Below, piece by piece: positions 25,430 to 37,504 of a stretch of DNA of 64,000 nt. The stretch is from NCBI GenBank assembly GCA_022747635.1, contig JAKTNV010000042.1, forward strand, positions 310,001 through 374,000, in the 5' to 3' direction. Under the pieces are notes generated by a model. It was not told where the DNA came from. It saw only the letters and a program-made list of their open reading frames with translations, and ran no database searches. Position numbers and translations under genes: made by a program. Numbering within the stretch: the stretch's first letter is position 1; every line of letters begins with the position of its first letter. The stretch is from Hetaerina americana. Taxonomy: Eukaryota; Arthropoda; Insecta; Odonata; Calopterygidae.

Positions 25430-26290
25430 AGAATGAATCTGGGGAGATGGAGCGGTGCAGGTGGTTGCTACAGAAATGAAAGGGAGGCATCCGGATGTAT
25501 CCTGGAAACTGTATTAACTCTTGGGAGATGGTAAAAATTTGAGATTTTAGTGTATTGAACAAGTACGTGCCGGTTGATGACGTTTAACTGGACATTTAGT
25601 TGATTTTGCCAACAGGAATCATGTCCAACATTAGTGAATGAATTTAGATCTGTCATGAGTGAACTTAATCAATAAAAAAATCCAGTACCGTATGGCCATG
25701 TACCAGGAAAATTAGGCATTAACAAAATATAATTATGTTTTCAATCAAATTGCCTGAATATTCTTAGCTTCTTGCTAAAGATTTATAGGCAGATATTAAT
25801 ATCATGCAAGAATTTTTATCCTGGTAGGAAATGGAAATTTCTTCCGATGGCTCGAATCAGATGGGATCCAAACCTGTGCATTGTTATTTCTTAATATGTT
25901 ATTTTGTAGCCTTCAGGCGAGCATTCGACATTCATATGTCATGGCCAATAAGCTTTTCTTTTCTTTTTCAGCACCAAATAAAGCTCATTTATATTTCTGT
26001 AATGTACTTTTCATTTCGACATCACGTTAGACGTCTTGTAACGTAAATATCCTTTCGAAAAGGTGACATAAAATGATGAAGCACTTTTGTCTCTTTTCTT
26101 CCACAAAAGTAGTAGACGGAAGAGTAATCTGTTGAGATGCTGTGGGCTATTCGGAATCATAAATGATTTGGTTCTAGATACACGAGCATGAAAGACTCGG
26201 GCACGTAGCGAACAAATGTCGGAATGAAGTGAGTCGAACAATGGAGATGTGGATTTTTTAAAAATTAGGTTAGAATTGGTTGACACATAG
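25430..26290. other. AT-rich noncoding stretch
   Basis: No feature supported. Frames of 60-132 codons at 25468-26409 lack recognisable domains. Confidence 0.4.
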
Positions 26291-26299
26291 GCCTCTTTG

Positions 26300-27350
26300 C
26301 GAAATGTAAGTTGGCTCCCTTCACCGCACCCTTTTCCCACCCCCCCCAAATACCTACCTCCCGTCTCCAGCCCCGCCTCCACTCGCGACCCCGCCCACTT
26401 GCCTCCCACAAGCTACACACCCGACCTCGTTACGTAGGAACGGTTTTTTAATACACCTGCACGCCTCTCCCCTCCCTCCCTCACTCCCTCGCCTCATCCC
26501 CCGCGCTACCTGGCCTTTATTTCGGAAACGTTTTTAGTTTTTCACTCGCTTCCCGAAGCGCCCGCTTTCATCCGACGTCCTGGGTCTTGTTTCCAGCGCA
26601 GCAAAAGAAATAAAAGAACCGGAGGGGGTGCCGAAAAAAACAACCTGCGGAAAAAGTCACCTTTCCGTGGGCGAGTTGGTGCTCTCCCCTTCTCCCACAC
26701 GTCTTTCTTCCGCCACCACTGCCCATTGCCTCGCTTCTCCTCCCCCGCCACCTCGCCCACCCTCCGCTCATCCTCCATTTCCCTATATTCCCGTCCACCG
26801 CCCTTAAACAGAGCTTCTCCGAACACACACACGCTCGCGCCCATGGCTTCCCGCGTATCCATCCATCCTTTCCACTCCTCCCCCCTGCGCCTGTCGGCCC
26901 ATTCTCTCGGCGGTAGCGGTCCCCACGCCTCCTCCTTCTCGCCCGACCACACCCCACCCTCATCCTCCCTTTCCTACTTTCGCAGGTAATCGCGTTTTGG
27001 AAGGTCTCCTTTATTTCCCGACCTCTTCTTGTCGCTCCCCTCCCTCGCACTCCCCCCTACCTGCCCTGTCGTTCCTTCCACCCTTCGCTTCGCACCGTTC
27101 GCCCCATTCTGTCGCTTTCCTTTCCTCCTCTCCGTTCCACCCCACCTCTTTCACCTCCTCTCATTCCACTACTTCAAGTTGCCCTCCTCCCGCTCCACCT
27201 TCTTCCCCCGTCGCTCGCCTCCCCGTCTCCGCTCTATTCATCTTTCCGCGGCATAATATTTCTGCCTTGCCGTTCTGTGCTTATATTTCATCCCGCCTCT
27301 CTCTCTATCTTTCTCCAAAACCTCTCCCTCCCACTCTCTTTTATGGAAAT
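26300..27350. other. Large pyrimidine-rich (C/T) island
   Basis: One of the largest islands. The plus strand is C/T-rich at 26320-26510 and from about 26690 to 27340, with a mixed CpG-containing segment at 26530-26680. Minus-strand frames of 136 and 160 codons and plus-strand frames of 75-121 codons overlap in several phases. The minus frames are Arg/Gly/Glu-rich and the plus frames Ser/Pro-rich, the signature of translating asymmetric low-complexity DNA. No domain recognised. Confidence 0.6.
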
Positions 27351-27369
27351 GTTTGGGGGTGAGGGGGCT

Positions 27370-30300
27370 CGAGAGGTCCTGTCTTCTAATGATTGCGGGG
27401 CTTTAAGGGTTTAGCTTTTGAACAAGGCCGTGAAAGGTATGGCAAAGGATTGAGTGAGACAGGCGAAATGTTAGAAGTGTGGAGTTCTATTGATACGACT
27501 CCATACGCCTGTCCGTACGTGTTCTCTGCGGGTAGATGGAAAATATTCGGTTTAAACATTGTGCGCTTATTTTTTATTTTAAGGAGCGTGATGAATACAT
27601 ATATATCCCAGCTCTTAATCATCAAGCTAGGATGTATTTCGGAAAGTTGAAGATTCGCAGTTGATTAATCTGGGAATTAAGTTAAAATCTTTTGGAGAAC
27701 AGGTTCACTTGATTCATGGGAGTGTTTTCATCAATGATAATTTATTTGAATCCATACTTTTTTAAAGCAGACTTAATAGTCTTTGGTTGCCGCTTTATCT
27801 TCTTTTCATTGTATTTGAAGTAGTTAGGATATTATTGTTAACATTGAACTCGGTATCATTTTTATGGGTGTACAGATAACAGCCTTCCAAGTAGTTGATT
27901 TGGCGGGGCAGTGAATGTACTGAACAGCTTTCTGAGGAAGGATCTTCTGTTTTCTTCTGGAAGGATTTTATGAGTGAAATCTCTTGTACTCCATCGGGTC
28001 AGGTTTTTCGTTGCCTGAATGTAAGTCGCTGAACTGGTAATATTTACATAATAATAACAAGGTATTATTTTGCCGGTTTACATAACCTCGCCTAGTGGTC
28101 AGGTGTCTCTTGAATGGTCGACGGTCGTCCTTCTCCCCGGTTGTTCGATCTTCTTGAGCAAATTTTTCCAGACTTGACTGAGCGCGCACCTTGCATCTCA
28201 ATTAAATGTAGGTTTTTCCAAGGTTATTTCAATGGCTTTATTAGTCAGTAGGAACATGAAACGTTGGAGCGGCAGATTATTTCTCTGCTTCAAAATCGAC
28301 TACGGGGTCCTTACCGGGGCTGCCACTCTCTGCTAACTTTCCCAGTTGGTGCAATATGTTGTCTTCTTTAGAGTTATTTGCAGGTCGATATGTTCCCTGA
28401 ACCCTCAATTGGATTAAATTTTTTGCAAATATATGTCATCCCACATTTACATTGAATCTTTTAGTCGTATGCTGTAGCCCCAGATAGTGTTTTTCTCTCA
28501 TCTCTTATACTACCTCAAGACTCAGGGATCTACAGGACTGTAGTATACTACAGGATTAAGAAAGATTATATTTCATAGAGTGAATTCATGCATTCATGCA
28601 AGTATTTCCATATTTTTCGTACTACCAGTAGTGATCCTCCTGATGTTTTAGATTAGAGGAAAATGAATAGTTTTTTCCCTCTTTTCCGTCAGCTTCTAAC
28701 AATCGGATCTTTTTTTTGGCGAACAAGTTTCGCAGAAATTATTGCCATCCAGATAAGCCGTCGGAAAATATTTTTTCTCAAGGGTTTGAAGATCTGAAGT
28801 TTTGTTGATCCAGTTTTCACTGTATTGGTCTTCATCGATTGTAAACACATTGTGCCAAACATTGTCTTTCTCTGGATTATCTAATGAAAACCTGCTGTGA
28901 GGAGATGAGATTCGTTCGCTGGTTAAATACTCTTCTTTGTCAATGAATGTGACTTACAAAGGTTTGATAAGCATCGTAAACGACCGTGAGAACGTTTATA
29001 CGTCCTACGCCATTCAATGATTACCTTGAAAGGAATATTTATGAAAGTCGTCAGTATATACTTGATACCTGATCGGTAGCATATATAACTATAAAATAAA
29101 CATCTAATTAGCACTTTCTATTCGTTTAGATGTAAAAAGGCGTTTTTTAATCCGTCAAATTTAATTTGTGTCATGAATACTTACATAGAATGGTAATGTC
29201 TAACATTCAAGCTGAATTTATTCCCAGATTTCAATTAGACTAATGCTGAACATTTCTCAACCTGTCGTAGTGATAACTACGAGTATTTTCTGTCAAATTG
29301 ATAGAACACTAAGGTACCGTTTGCTAGTTAGCTCACGCTTCGAAAAAGACGCACACCTTCGATATCCATCGCTCCTAAATCAACACATGGAATTGAGAAA
29401 CAAAAAAAGTAAATTTGATCCCACCGTAGCCGAAAAACTCTTCACGCTTCCGTCTCCATGACAAATGTCTCCATCTTTCCTTCTCTTCTCCGACCCCGAG
29501 TCTGGCGTGAGGTCTTAGGGAATTCATCTTCGCAGTTTTTTTTCTTTCCACCAAGCCTCTGAGCCTTCATCGGCTTATATATATATATATATATATTTCA
29601 CCTTTTCAAGCTCTATCTAATTCCCTGTTCCTTTTTCGCAACGAATCTTCCATCTGTACTCACTAAGCTGACTGCACTTCTTCCTTAGCCTTCTTATCAA
29701 ATAGATCTGAATGGAGAAAAGAAAATTGTTTTTATTCACCAAGTTAATAGACAATATATTATTGTATTTGTCTACTTTTTCGAAAACTAAAGACGAATTG
29801 TATGAAATAGTATTTATATTGTTATTTGATTATTTATTGTGAAAAGCTAAAAATTGAGCGTCATAAGTTTACGTAGGTTTTAATTAAAACAATTTTACTT
29901 CTATGATTCAATTAAATTGTGTAAGCATATCACATGAATGGCGAAGCGTTAATGTACATTTACATACGTATAATTTGTTGGCGTTAGTACGTAGTTGTGG
30001 AGGAAGCGACATTGGAGGGTGGAGTAACCAGAGGAAAGAGGAGAGTAAATCGGTAGGCCATGAGTTAAGCATAACATAAAAAAGGGTTATGTTATCGTAA
30101 TGGTAAAATTTTCGATACGAAATGTTTTTTTTAAACCCAATGCCCAACAAATTCAATTCGAGAGCAAATAATAAATTTCCCAGCAGGCAGTCTAAATTAT
30201 GCAGTTAAAACTTTTATGTAAAATGAATTTCTTTGAGAGAACAAGTACTGTTCTATTATCATATACATATAATTGTTCACAAATTATTTATTATATTATA

Positions 30301-31615
30301 TATTAAAATTATTTTATAAATATAATATTTTAAGAAGATAACTAGTAAATTCTCTTGCCAAATTTCTCTCGTTTCCTCCGCAGGAAAGGCATTGATGATT
30401 TTGCAATATTTTATCATTCAATATTTTCATCAATTCTAATTGAGCTATCGAGGTAGAGATTTAGCCAAAGTAAAGCCGTACATTTTTCAATACTTCATCA
30501 ATTATTACCATACAGCCTAAATTCATGACGTGTGCTTTGCGTAGTCAATATTCTCACTCTTTTTTCGAACTTGTTAACTTTTGGTGACAATGAATTGGAT
30601 GACCTTTCTTTTCCTTTTCAATGTTGTTGGCTTTTTGAATTGTATCTACTGATTACCAGTTTGAATCAGGCCAAATACTGACTTATTCCATCGTTTAAGC
30701 TAATATTTGCTTCCCGCATGCAAATTCTGTCGTTTTTATTCTATTTTATAATATTCATTGGTATAAATAATGTATGATCTGGCTGTATTATTGCAAACTC
30801 GTTAATGAGGAATACATTTAATTGGAAATTATGTCGCCTAAAATGATCGCAACTGCCGTTCGTTAAACTTCAGTAATTGAGTGTAGCAAAAAAAGTTTAT
30901 TCACGTAAAATCCTACCGTAATATGAGTCTAATTTCATTCTATTAAAAAAAAGTTCGTCCTCTGCATCGAACGCAAATATTTATGCTCTTGATTAAAGTA
31001 TGAAACGAGAATTGGAATAAATATTTTGGAAAGCGTTCCCAATAAAAAGCATAGAGAACTTTGCAATTTTTTTCTTTCTATTCCAATAACGACTATTTTA
31101 TCTTATTTTCAAGTGTGGAAATTTCGTTTGAAGCAATAAATATTATGTGTATCTAGCTGTAGTCTATACGCTACTTTGAGTTTCAAAAGCCTGATCCAAT
31201 TAATTGGAGCTAGCATCATTATTTAACATGAACGAAAAAATGATCAAATTAACAAAGGGAAGCACTTATGATTGAATTTTATTATTCATAAAACATGGGT
31301 ATACTCTTTTGATTACTTGCGAACTTAATTTTTATGTTTCTTGTAAATGTTTAACTGATGTGAAATTAGAATGTGTAATTTTCCAATTTGAATTCAGTCA
31401 TGTAATGATTTTGCTTAGAAAAAAAATATCAGGGGCTTGAATTTTTCCTCCCTTGTAATTCACATTTAATTTGCGGCCTATTATTTTAAAATGAGAGCTT
31501 TGAATGAAATAATCACATGTATTTGAGAAAAACGCTCTAATTTTTATCTGGGAATCCCATTATACCTTTTCAGTATAATGGTAAAGTATTTATTCTGGAA
31601 ACAAATTTGAAATGC
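27370..31615. other. Long AT-rich stretch, no gene recognised
   Basis: More than 4 kb of AT-rich sequence. The 77-codon frame at 27968-28201 (minus) has a varied composition and may be old transposon debris, but I cannot place it. An AT microsatellite lies at 29.58 kb. Nothing else supportable. Confidence 0.45.
29576..29597. repeat. Short AT-dinucleotide microsatellite
   Basis: About eleven TA units without interruption. Confidence 0.9.
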
Positions 31616-31624
31616 TAAATCTTA

Positions 31625-31805
31625 AGAAAGGAATAGGGAGTTCAGGAGAAGGGAGAGTGGGAATGGTGGAGTTACACGAAATAGAGTGAGAGAAAACGAC
31701 GGGGAGAGAGAAGGATAGGTCTATACCACGCATGGAGTGAGAGTGTGAGCCCGACTAGAGGGAGATAGTAGTAGGATATACGCGTAGAAAGAGAGAAGGG
31801 ATAGA
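31625..31805. other. Purine-rich (G/A) segment
   Basis: Plus strand biased to G and A (GGAGAAGGG, GAGAGAAGG, GGGGAGAGAG), shorter and less GC-rich than the main islands. A TG-dinucleotide tract follows at about 31876-31888. Confidence 0.4.
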
Positions 31806-31809
31806 GACT

Positions 31810-32325
31810 GTTTCCATCATCATTGACCTTTGTTTGTGATTTAAAGGAAATTTTTGGCTTTGTAATTCCACACACTTTGTGTGTGTGTATGTCAATAATT
31901 TCATTTCAATATGTTACGCAAATTCCATATAGCTAAACCGGAGATAACAAATTTTAGTCTGCGATGATGAGTCGAGACTAATGGATGAAACAACGGCTTA
32001 ATGCAGAGGCTGAGATCTCTATTCCATAATCTTACTTAAGGAGACTTTGCTGTAATTACAGCGTTGCTTTGCCATCTCGTCATGTGACTCTCCAACTAGC
32101 TCTCTCTCCGCGCCCTCTCTCTATATCTGATTCATGGCCGTAGGCATAACATTACCAATACGCATTTCGTCGCAATTCATCCAACTCCTCTTGCTAACCC
32201 GAGTATTTACCTCATGCCTTAAGCTTGCGCGTCTGCATCTCCACCTTTTGTCTTCAGATCCAAATTGACCGCAATGGAATGCCGCACTAGTGGACTGTAT
32301 GGATCTCGCATTTGATCGGGGAAAA
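31810..32325. other. Mixed noncoding stretch
   Basis: Nothing supportable except the short TG tract. A 120-codon minus-strand frame (32121-32483) runs into the next island and is not recognised. Confidence 0.35.
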
Positions 32326-32329
32326 GATG

Positions 32330-32645
32330 GATGTGTACCTTCACCTTGCAATTTACTATCTCCTTCCCCATCTCTCTGGAGGATTCCTCGAGAGGATTGT
32401 TTATCCAAGTGGCCGCCTCCAGAAGATGCCCGCTCGCCTCGTCTCCGGCACTCTCGCGTATTCGTCCCCTTCAGCCCATCCAATTGCCCCCTTTGATATA
32501 CTTAGCGAGACCAATTTCCGCTGGATAGCGAGTTACCCATGCCTCCCTCCCTCCTCTTCCTCTCCACCTGTCCACCTCTTTCTCTCGGCATTTCCTCCCA
32601 TGGACGCTCCACCAGCTCCACCATTACCTTGCCTCACCATCCGTA
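32330..32645. other. Pyrimidine-rich (C/T) island
   Basis: The plus strand is C/T-leaning, with CCTCCCTCCTCTTCCTC-type sequence at about 32550-32640. Frames of 120 codons exist on both strands, with two further overlapping plus frames. No domain recognised. Confidence 0.45.
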
Positions 32646-32659
32646 TTCCTCCGAACCAT

Positions 32660-33670
32660 TATTCTCATAAGTAAATATTTATTCCCGCGTGAGGTAAGAG
32701 GTCCATTTCTTGCAGTTTTTCTCTTCCGCGTTTCATTCGCCATGCTTTGGTATTCTTGCCTGGAAAATTTCTTGAAACTGTGATGGTTTTATTTCTAATC
32801 GAGGATAGAATGACGACTCTTCCCTGATTCATTACTTTGTGATTACTTCCCTGTTTTCGATGCTGTGTAGCTCTTTTGTGGTTGATTGCAAAATTGGCCC
32901 GTGCACTGTTTTTTCAGCCAGTTATGACTATTGATAGATTTTTTTCAGAAAAGTGCTTTCTAATTCGTTAATTTAATTTTTAGAGGTTTATTTTTCTTCG
33001 CACCACGGATCTGTGTTTCTTTGGCAATTGTGTATTCTAATAATCAAGTGACTGAGGGCATTGGGAATGGCATTGTTTGCTGTGCATATATTTAATTAAA
33101 ATTAATTTATAGCCATATTATTCCACTAAAGTCAATCTTTCGTTGCTCATTTGAATACCTCTTACATAATTTCATCAAATTGGTATTGAACAGATTTAAC
33201 TGAATGTATTTTTTATATTGTGTTAAAGCAGATTGCCTATTTGAATGTACAAAAAGAGCTTTTTCATGAAAGTAATATGATGACGTTCAATCCACAAATC
33301 TGCGCTGGGAATATTTCGTGGAATTAAAAAAAAATATTTTTATGTTGAATTGAAAATCCATGATCAAAGAGGTGGTTACTTTATTTAAGGGGGCTTTTAC
33401 CTTTATTTATTACTATATTCCCAGTGAAAATGATTCTACCTTGAAGAAAAAATAAGTAATAAAATGTAGTTGTAGTTTAAATTCCATATCGGTAGATGTG
33501 AAATGTCGTGTCGGTTTTAATCCGAGCGTTATAAGTTCGTATCTTCCGGAAAACGATAATCCCAGTAGTTTCTCAACGGCTGTAAATAGTTTTGTTGACC
33601 GTAAGTACGTTAATAGCATCATTTCGAATAAAATTTATCCTGCTCCTTTGAGTAAATCTTTTTTGCACCG
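32660..33670. other. AT-rich noncoding stretch
   Basis: No feature recognised. Confidence 0.4.
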
Positions 33671-33679
33671 TTACGTCGG

Positions 33680-34060
33680 TTTTCCTTTTGCTGGAGTTAA
33701 ATTTCTTTCCCACCTCTTGTCTCTAAAATCTTATCTCCGTTTTCAATTAACGTGGAAATTTCCTACGACTTTTTTGGCTCTCCCCTATCTTCATCTCCTA
33801 CTTCCCCTGCCCTACTCTCCCTACTTAACTCGATTCCTTTTGTCTCCTATTTCGTCTCTTATACTCTACCCGTTCGAATCCTTCCTTTCCTTCCCGCGGT
33901 TGTACAAAAAACACAGTCCAGTCCCTCGTTTTCGAGGCACCCTTGAGAGCTGTGCTTCTTGCTTGAGCCAAGAGGCCGTAGACGCGACTTTTATTGTCTC
34001 CATTTCATCTTATTGGCTCATGTCCCCTATCCCCATCCCGTCCGCCTCCACCTGAGACAC
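33680..34060. other. Pyrimidine-rich (C/T) island
   Basis: Plus strand T/C-rich, more T-rich than other islands, with CTCCTACTTCCC and CTTCCTTTCC blocks. It underlies most of a 185-codon plus frame (33498-34055) that is rich in Ser, Leu and Pro; I regard the frame as a by-product of composition. Confidence 0.45.
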
Positions 34061-34064
34061 TACT

Positions 34065-35215
34065 CTTCAGTTCCCATTTAATAAATGCGTATTACCCTAA
34101 ACGTACCTTGAGTTGGGCATACGTCCTCTATTCTCCTCCGTCAAAGACTATTTTCGGATTTTTTATCATGGTTCCGGGTTTGACAATGCGAATAGCGGCG
34201 TTGTAAGTCTTCCTTTAAAACGGGCCCGTTTTCTTCCCATGTAAGGGACCCGGATGTGTGCTTTCCTCAGGAGTATTTTATTTTAATTATTTCCACGGAG
34301 TCCTCCTACTATCCTACCATTTTCTCGAGTATACTTTGCCTTCAGAGAGTATGGCATCATCGTTCTACGTTCGTGGAAATGCCTTGTTTATGTTGTGATT
34401 TTTTTAAGCTTGTATTAAATCTCTTCAATCCTTGTCATATATATTGCAAGAAGCTTCGCTTTCCAGTAATGATTTTTCTTCTTGAAAGTAATGGGCAGTT
34501 AATGCTTACTCTTCTCGGCCATCAACTGAAAAGAAGTTTATGAGAGAAAAAAAAACTGCTATAGAGACTACCAGGCATTTATTCTTTGGGCTTGCCATTA
34601 AATCCGTTCTCCATTATGTGTGACACGATACTTAAATTGATGACTTTTGTTGATGTGTAGTCACAGAATATATTTTTCGTGTTCGACTCACGGCATCATT
34701 TTTGAGGTTCGTTGAATCAATGTATTGGGGACGTAGCCTTATATGTTGCCTTTTATTTGGCAATAGGCCATGAGTGAAGTTAAAACCTAGATCATTGTCT
34801 TATTGTTTCAATTGACATATTCTTTACCCAATTCGAGTACGTTCATGAAAGAGCTAACTTTATATCTATACGATTTAGTTACTTGGCATAAAAATTATTT
34901 GCTATCGATTTGTTAAATATGCTCCGTATTCGTTATCTAAATCGATATGTTAATGCAAACAGTTTACTTTTACTGTTCCTATGACAGTGATTTAATTTTT
35001 AATCTTGACTCTTTTCAGAGAGCTTAGAGATATTTGTGTGAGTAATATCCCGCCTAATGCTTCCATTAATATTTGGAATATCCTCTTGACTTTTTTGTCC
35101 TTCAACCAATGATCCGAATCCCTAGTTTCTTGATCGATTTTTACCCCTCTCACGACAGCAACGGTAAAAAAAGTAGCATCCATCAAATTCCTATTTTTCA
35201 TTAAAGTAGTAGGCA
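34065..35215. other. AT-rich noncoding stretch
   Basis: No recognisable gene, RNA or transposon end. Frames of 74-95 codons are unremarkable. Confidence 0.4.
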
Positions 35216-35219
35216 AGGA

Positions 35220-35635
35220 GGTGGGGTAGGAGGAGCCGGGAGACCACCGTGGGAGAAGAGTGGCCCCCTTGATTACTTTCGTGGTCTTTTCTAGCCAGCG
35301 AACGGAGACCGTGTTGCTTTTATAATGCGAGCTAGCTTCGCATACGGCCGCTTGTCCCGCATTTTAATCGATCATTTCGCTTGCATTTGGAATCCCTCCC
35401 ATCCCCAACCCCTTCCCATCCGCCTCCCCACTCTATCCTCCCGCGCCTCCCACACCACGCCCCTTCCGGGAACCCACTTCCCCGGCACCCCTTATCTCCA
35501 ACCCCCCGGGATCCCACACGCCTTGATCCGAACTCCACACCCTCCCTACCCCACCGTCCGCTATACCAAACCTCCCACACCCCTCTTCGACCCCACCTCT
35601 TCTCCCACCCGCATTTCTCCGTTCTTCGCCATCGT
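35220..35635. other. Pyrimidine-rich (C/T) island with purine-leaning left edge
   Basis: The left edge (35218-35262) is G/A-leaning and the main body (35392-35620) is C-rich with repeated CCCA, CCTCCC and CACC units. A TTTATAATG sequence and the near-palindromic GCGAGCTAGCTTCGC lie between the two parts (35320-35341). Frames of 82-104 codons on both strands are Pro- or Gly-rich. Confidence 0.5.
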
Positions 35636-35639
35636 TTAA

Positions 35640-37050
35640 CTGTCCCCGCTGCTTAACGTTGCGCTGTCGGTTAGTTTTCCCAGCCTCTGGATTTTGCGAG
35701 GTTGATTGAAGGGCTTAGCTCTTGGATTCAGGTTCGCTTTCTTGCGCGATTATTGAAGATTGAAAATCCGTTATGGTTTTCGTATGGCTTTCCAATTCCG
35801 TTTTCCTCTCCCATCAACCCGTCCTCCTTCCCCCGGGACTTCTTTCTCTTGAGAACATGCTTTGGCTCTTTTCTGAATTGTGAAAAAAAGGTCTTTTCTT
35901 AGCGACATATTAAGACGCACGCACCCTTGTATGCTTTGGAAAGGGCTGCTATCGAGGAAAAGGTCTTTTCGAGCAGAAAATTTCCCGAAATTAAAGAGGA
36001 TTTTAGCGTACAAAGTTTTACGAGCTTCGAGCGTAGATTCGAACACAATGTAAATCTTCATTTCATGTTCTATTCCTCTCACCTCATAATGGAAACCATG
36101 ATTAGTTCTTTCATCCTATTTTTGGTCAGTATATTTGAAAAAGGATTAACGATATATCACTTGAACTGATATGTTGAAATTTTCATGGGTTCATTACCTG
36201 TGTTCGATCGTTTCAAGGTAGATGGTGTGCGGCTTATGGGTTAATTAATATATTAAATTATATGTTGATGTGAATTATCATATAATTACGTAAGGAATAC
36301 TGTGGTGTATTATTGATTGCACAGATTAGCGGTATTTACTACTCTAGAGGGCTTTTGCCTCATATTGCATACCCGCTGTTTATATGTTGTTACTTATTGG
36401 ATCCTCTTACTCTAAAATGAGTACTGTAGCTATTTAGTTACATTTATTTATTTAATCAGTTATATATAGAATGCAATACAAGACAATTAACTTGAAATAT
36501 TGTTTTGAAAGTTATCAATGATTGACAGACTAAAGGTTTGATCCATCCACGATAGATTTGTGGACGGCAACAACAGCCGATTCAGCTCATAGCCTTCCAT
36601 GGACCCTTCGTGTTATCTAAAATACATCATTGTGACGGTCCCACTCCCTTGTTTATCCCTAGCCTATATTATACTAGTTTAATCATTTCCTTTGGAGTAA
36701 CGTCACACTTAAATACCTCCCCAAATCAACTTCAGTTTCTCTTTCCGTATTTAGTTTACAGCGTCATTTCCTCCAATATTTTTTAGTTACAACTTAAGTA
36801 ATATTTGCCTTAATGACATGACTGCAGGCCCTCCTCTTGGTGACGTTATATTGAACCACATGATGGAATCAGCTGCAGCATTAAAAAACACTTGTAAACT
36901 CACCACCCCTGAATTTAACTCAAAATTAGTATGCACCGGTCTTTCGGCGCTTCGAATACCAAGTGGACCAATACGATCGCATCAACAGACGTGGTGTATT
37001 CACTAATTACGTGACAGCCCACTGTGTACCAGGCTTATGCAGTCCTCTTT
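35640..37050. other. AT-rich noncoding stretch
   Basis: Frames of 103 codons (35771-36082, minus) and 80 codons (35927-36169, plus) overlap in antisense and are not recognised. No transposon end seen. Confidence 0.4.
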
Positions 37051-37057
37051 GCGTTTG

Positions 37058-37160
37058 GCATATTCATCGAAGATGATCGCAGAAAGGCTCGACACGTTGC
37101 ACGATTCTCACGGCCCACGGCGATGCGAAATCCGCACTCTCTGGCACGCTTGACCGCGGT
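37058..37160 (-). repeat. Dispersed repeat, copy 1 (related to the one at 40.09 kb)
   Basis: About 100 bp here are visibly related to 40090-40190. Shared blocks include GATGATCGC(A/T)GAAAGGCT(C/T)GAC and CGGCGATGC(G/A)AAA, with roughly 70 percent identity by eye. On the minus strand both copies translate to related peptides; this copy gives CGFRIAVGRENRATCRAFL followed by RSSS. That could be a fragment of a transposon protein, or a noncoding repeat whose frame stays open by chance. Family unknown. Confidence 0.55.
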
Positions 37161-37179
37161 GGTCTCGATGGCTGGGCCC

Positions 37180-37500
37180 ACCCCGGGGGGGTCATCCGTC
37201 GTTTCCCTTGCTCTTCTTCTCACCACCCCCGTTCCACCCCCTTTCCGAGCGTGGGGGGAGGGGGGGCAGCAGTCTGACTTGACGGATGGCGTCCACCTAA
37301 CGTTCTAGGGATCCCGCCGCCGCTATCGCCTCGCGGCCGGGTTTGTGCACGCGGGGCCGTCCTCCCCCTGCCTCACCCCACCCCCGCACCCTTGTCGGTG
37401 CACGCCATACTTCTCCTCCCCCTCTCACTTCCCCACAAGCCCTCCCCGCCTCCTTGCCCTTCAGCCGTGCGACGCCGCACCTCCCCTCTCCCCAGGCCGT
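37180..37500. other. Pyrimidine-rich, CpG-containing island
   Basis: C/T-rich plus strand from about 37196 to 37500, interrupted by a G run at 37253-37266. Three overlapping plus frames (104-117 codons) continue to about 37700 and are Pro/Ser-rich at the start and Phe/Leu/Val-rich at the end. Their overlap argues against coding. Confidence 0.5.
37364..37391 (-). other. Predicted G-quadruplex motif, minus strand
   Basis: The plus strand has C runs at 37364-37368, 37376-37379, 37381-37385 and 37389-37391, separated by loops of 7, 1 and 3 bases. That meets the usual G3N1-7 rule on the minus strand. Confidence 0.5.
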
Positions 37501-37504
37501 TGCT

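Noticed and set aside
33498..34055. 185-codon plus-strand frame
   Set aside because: Most of it is a T/C-rich island; the product is Ser/Leu/Pro-rich without motifs.
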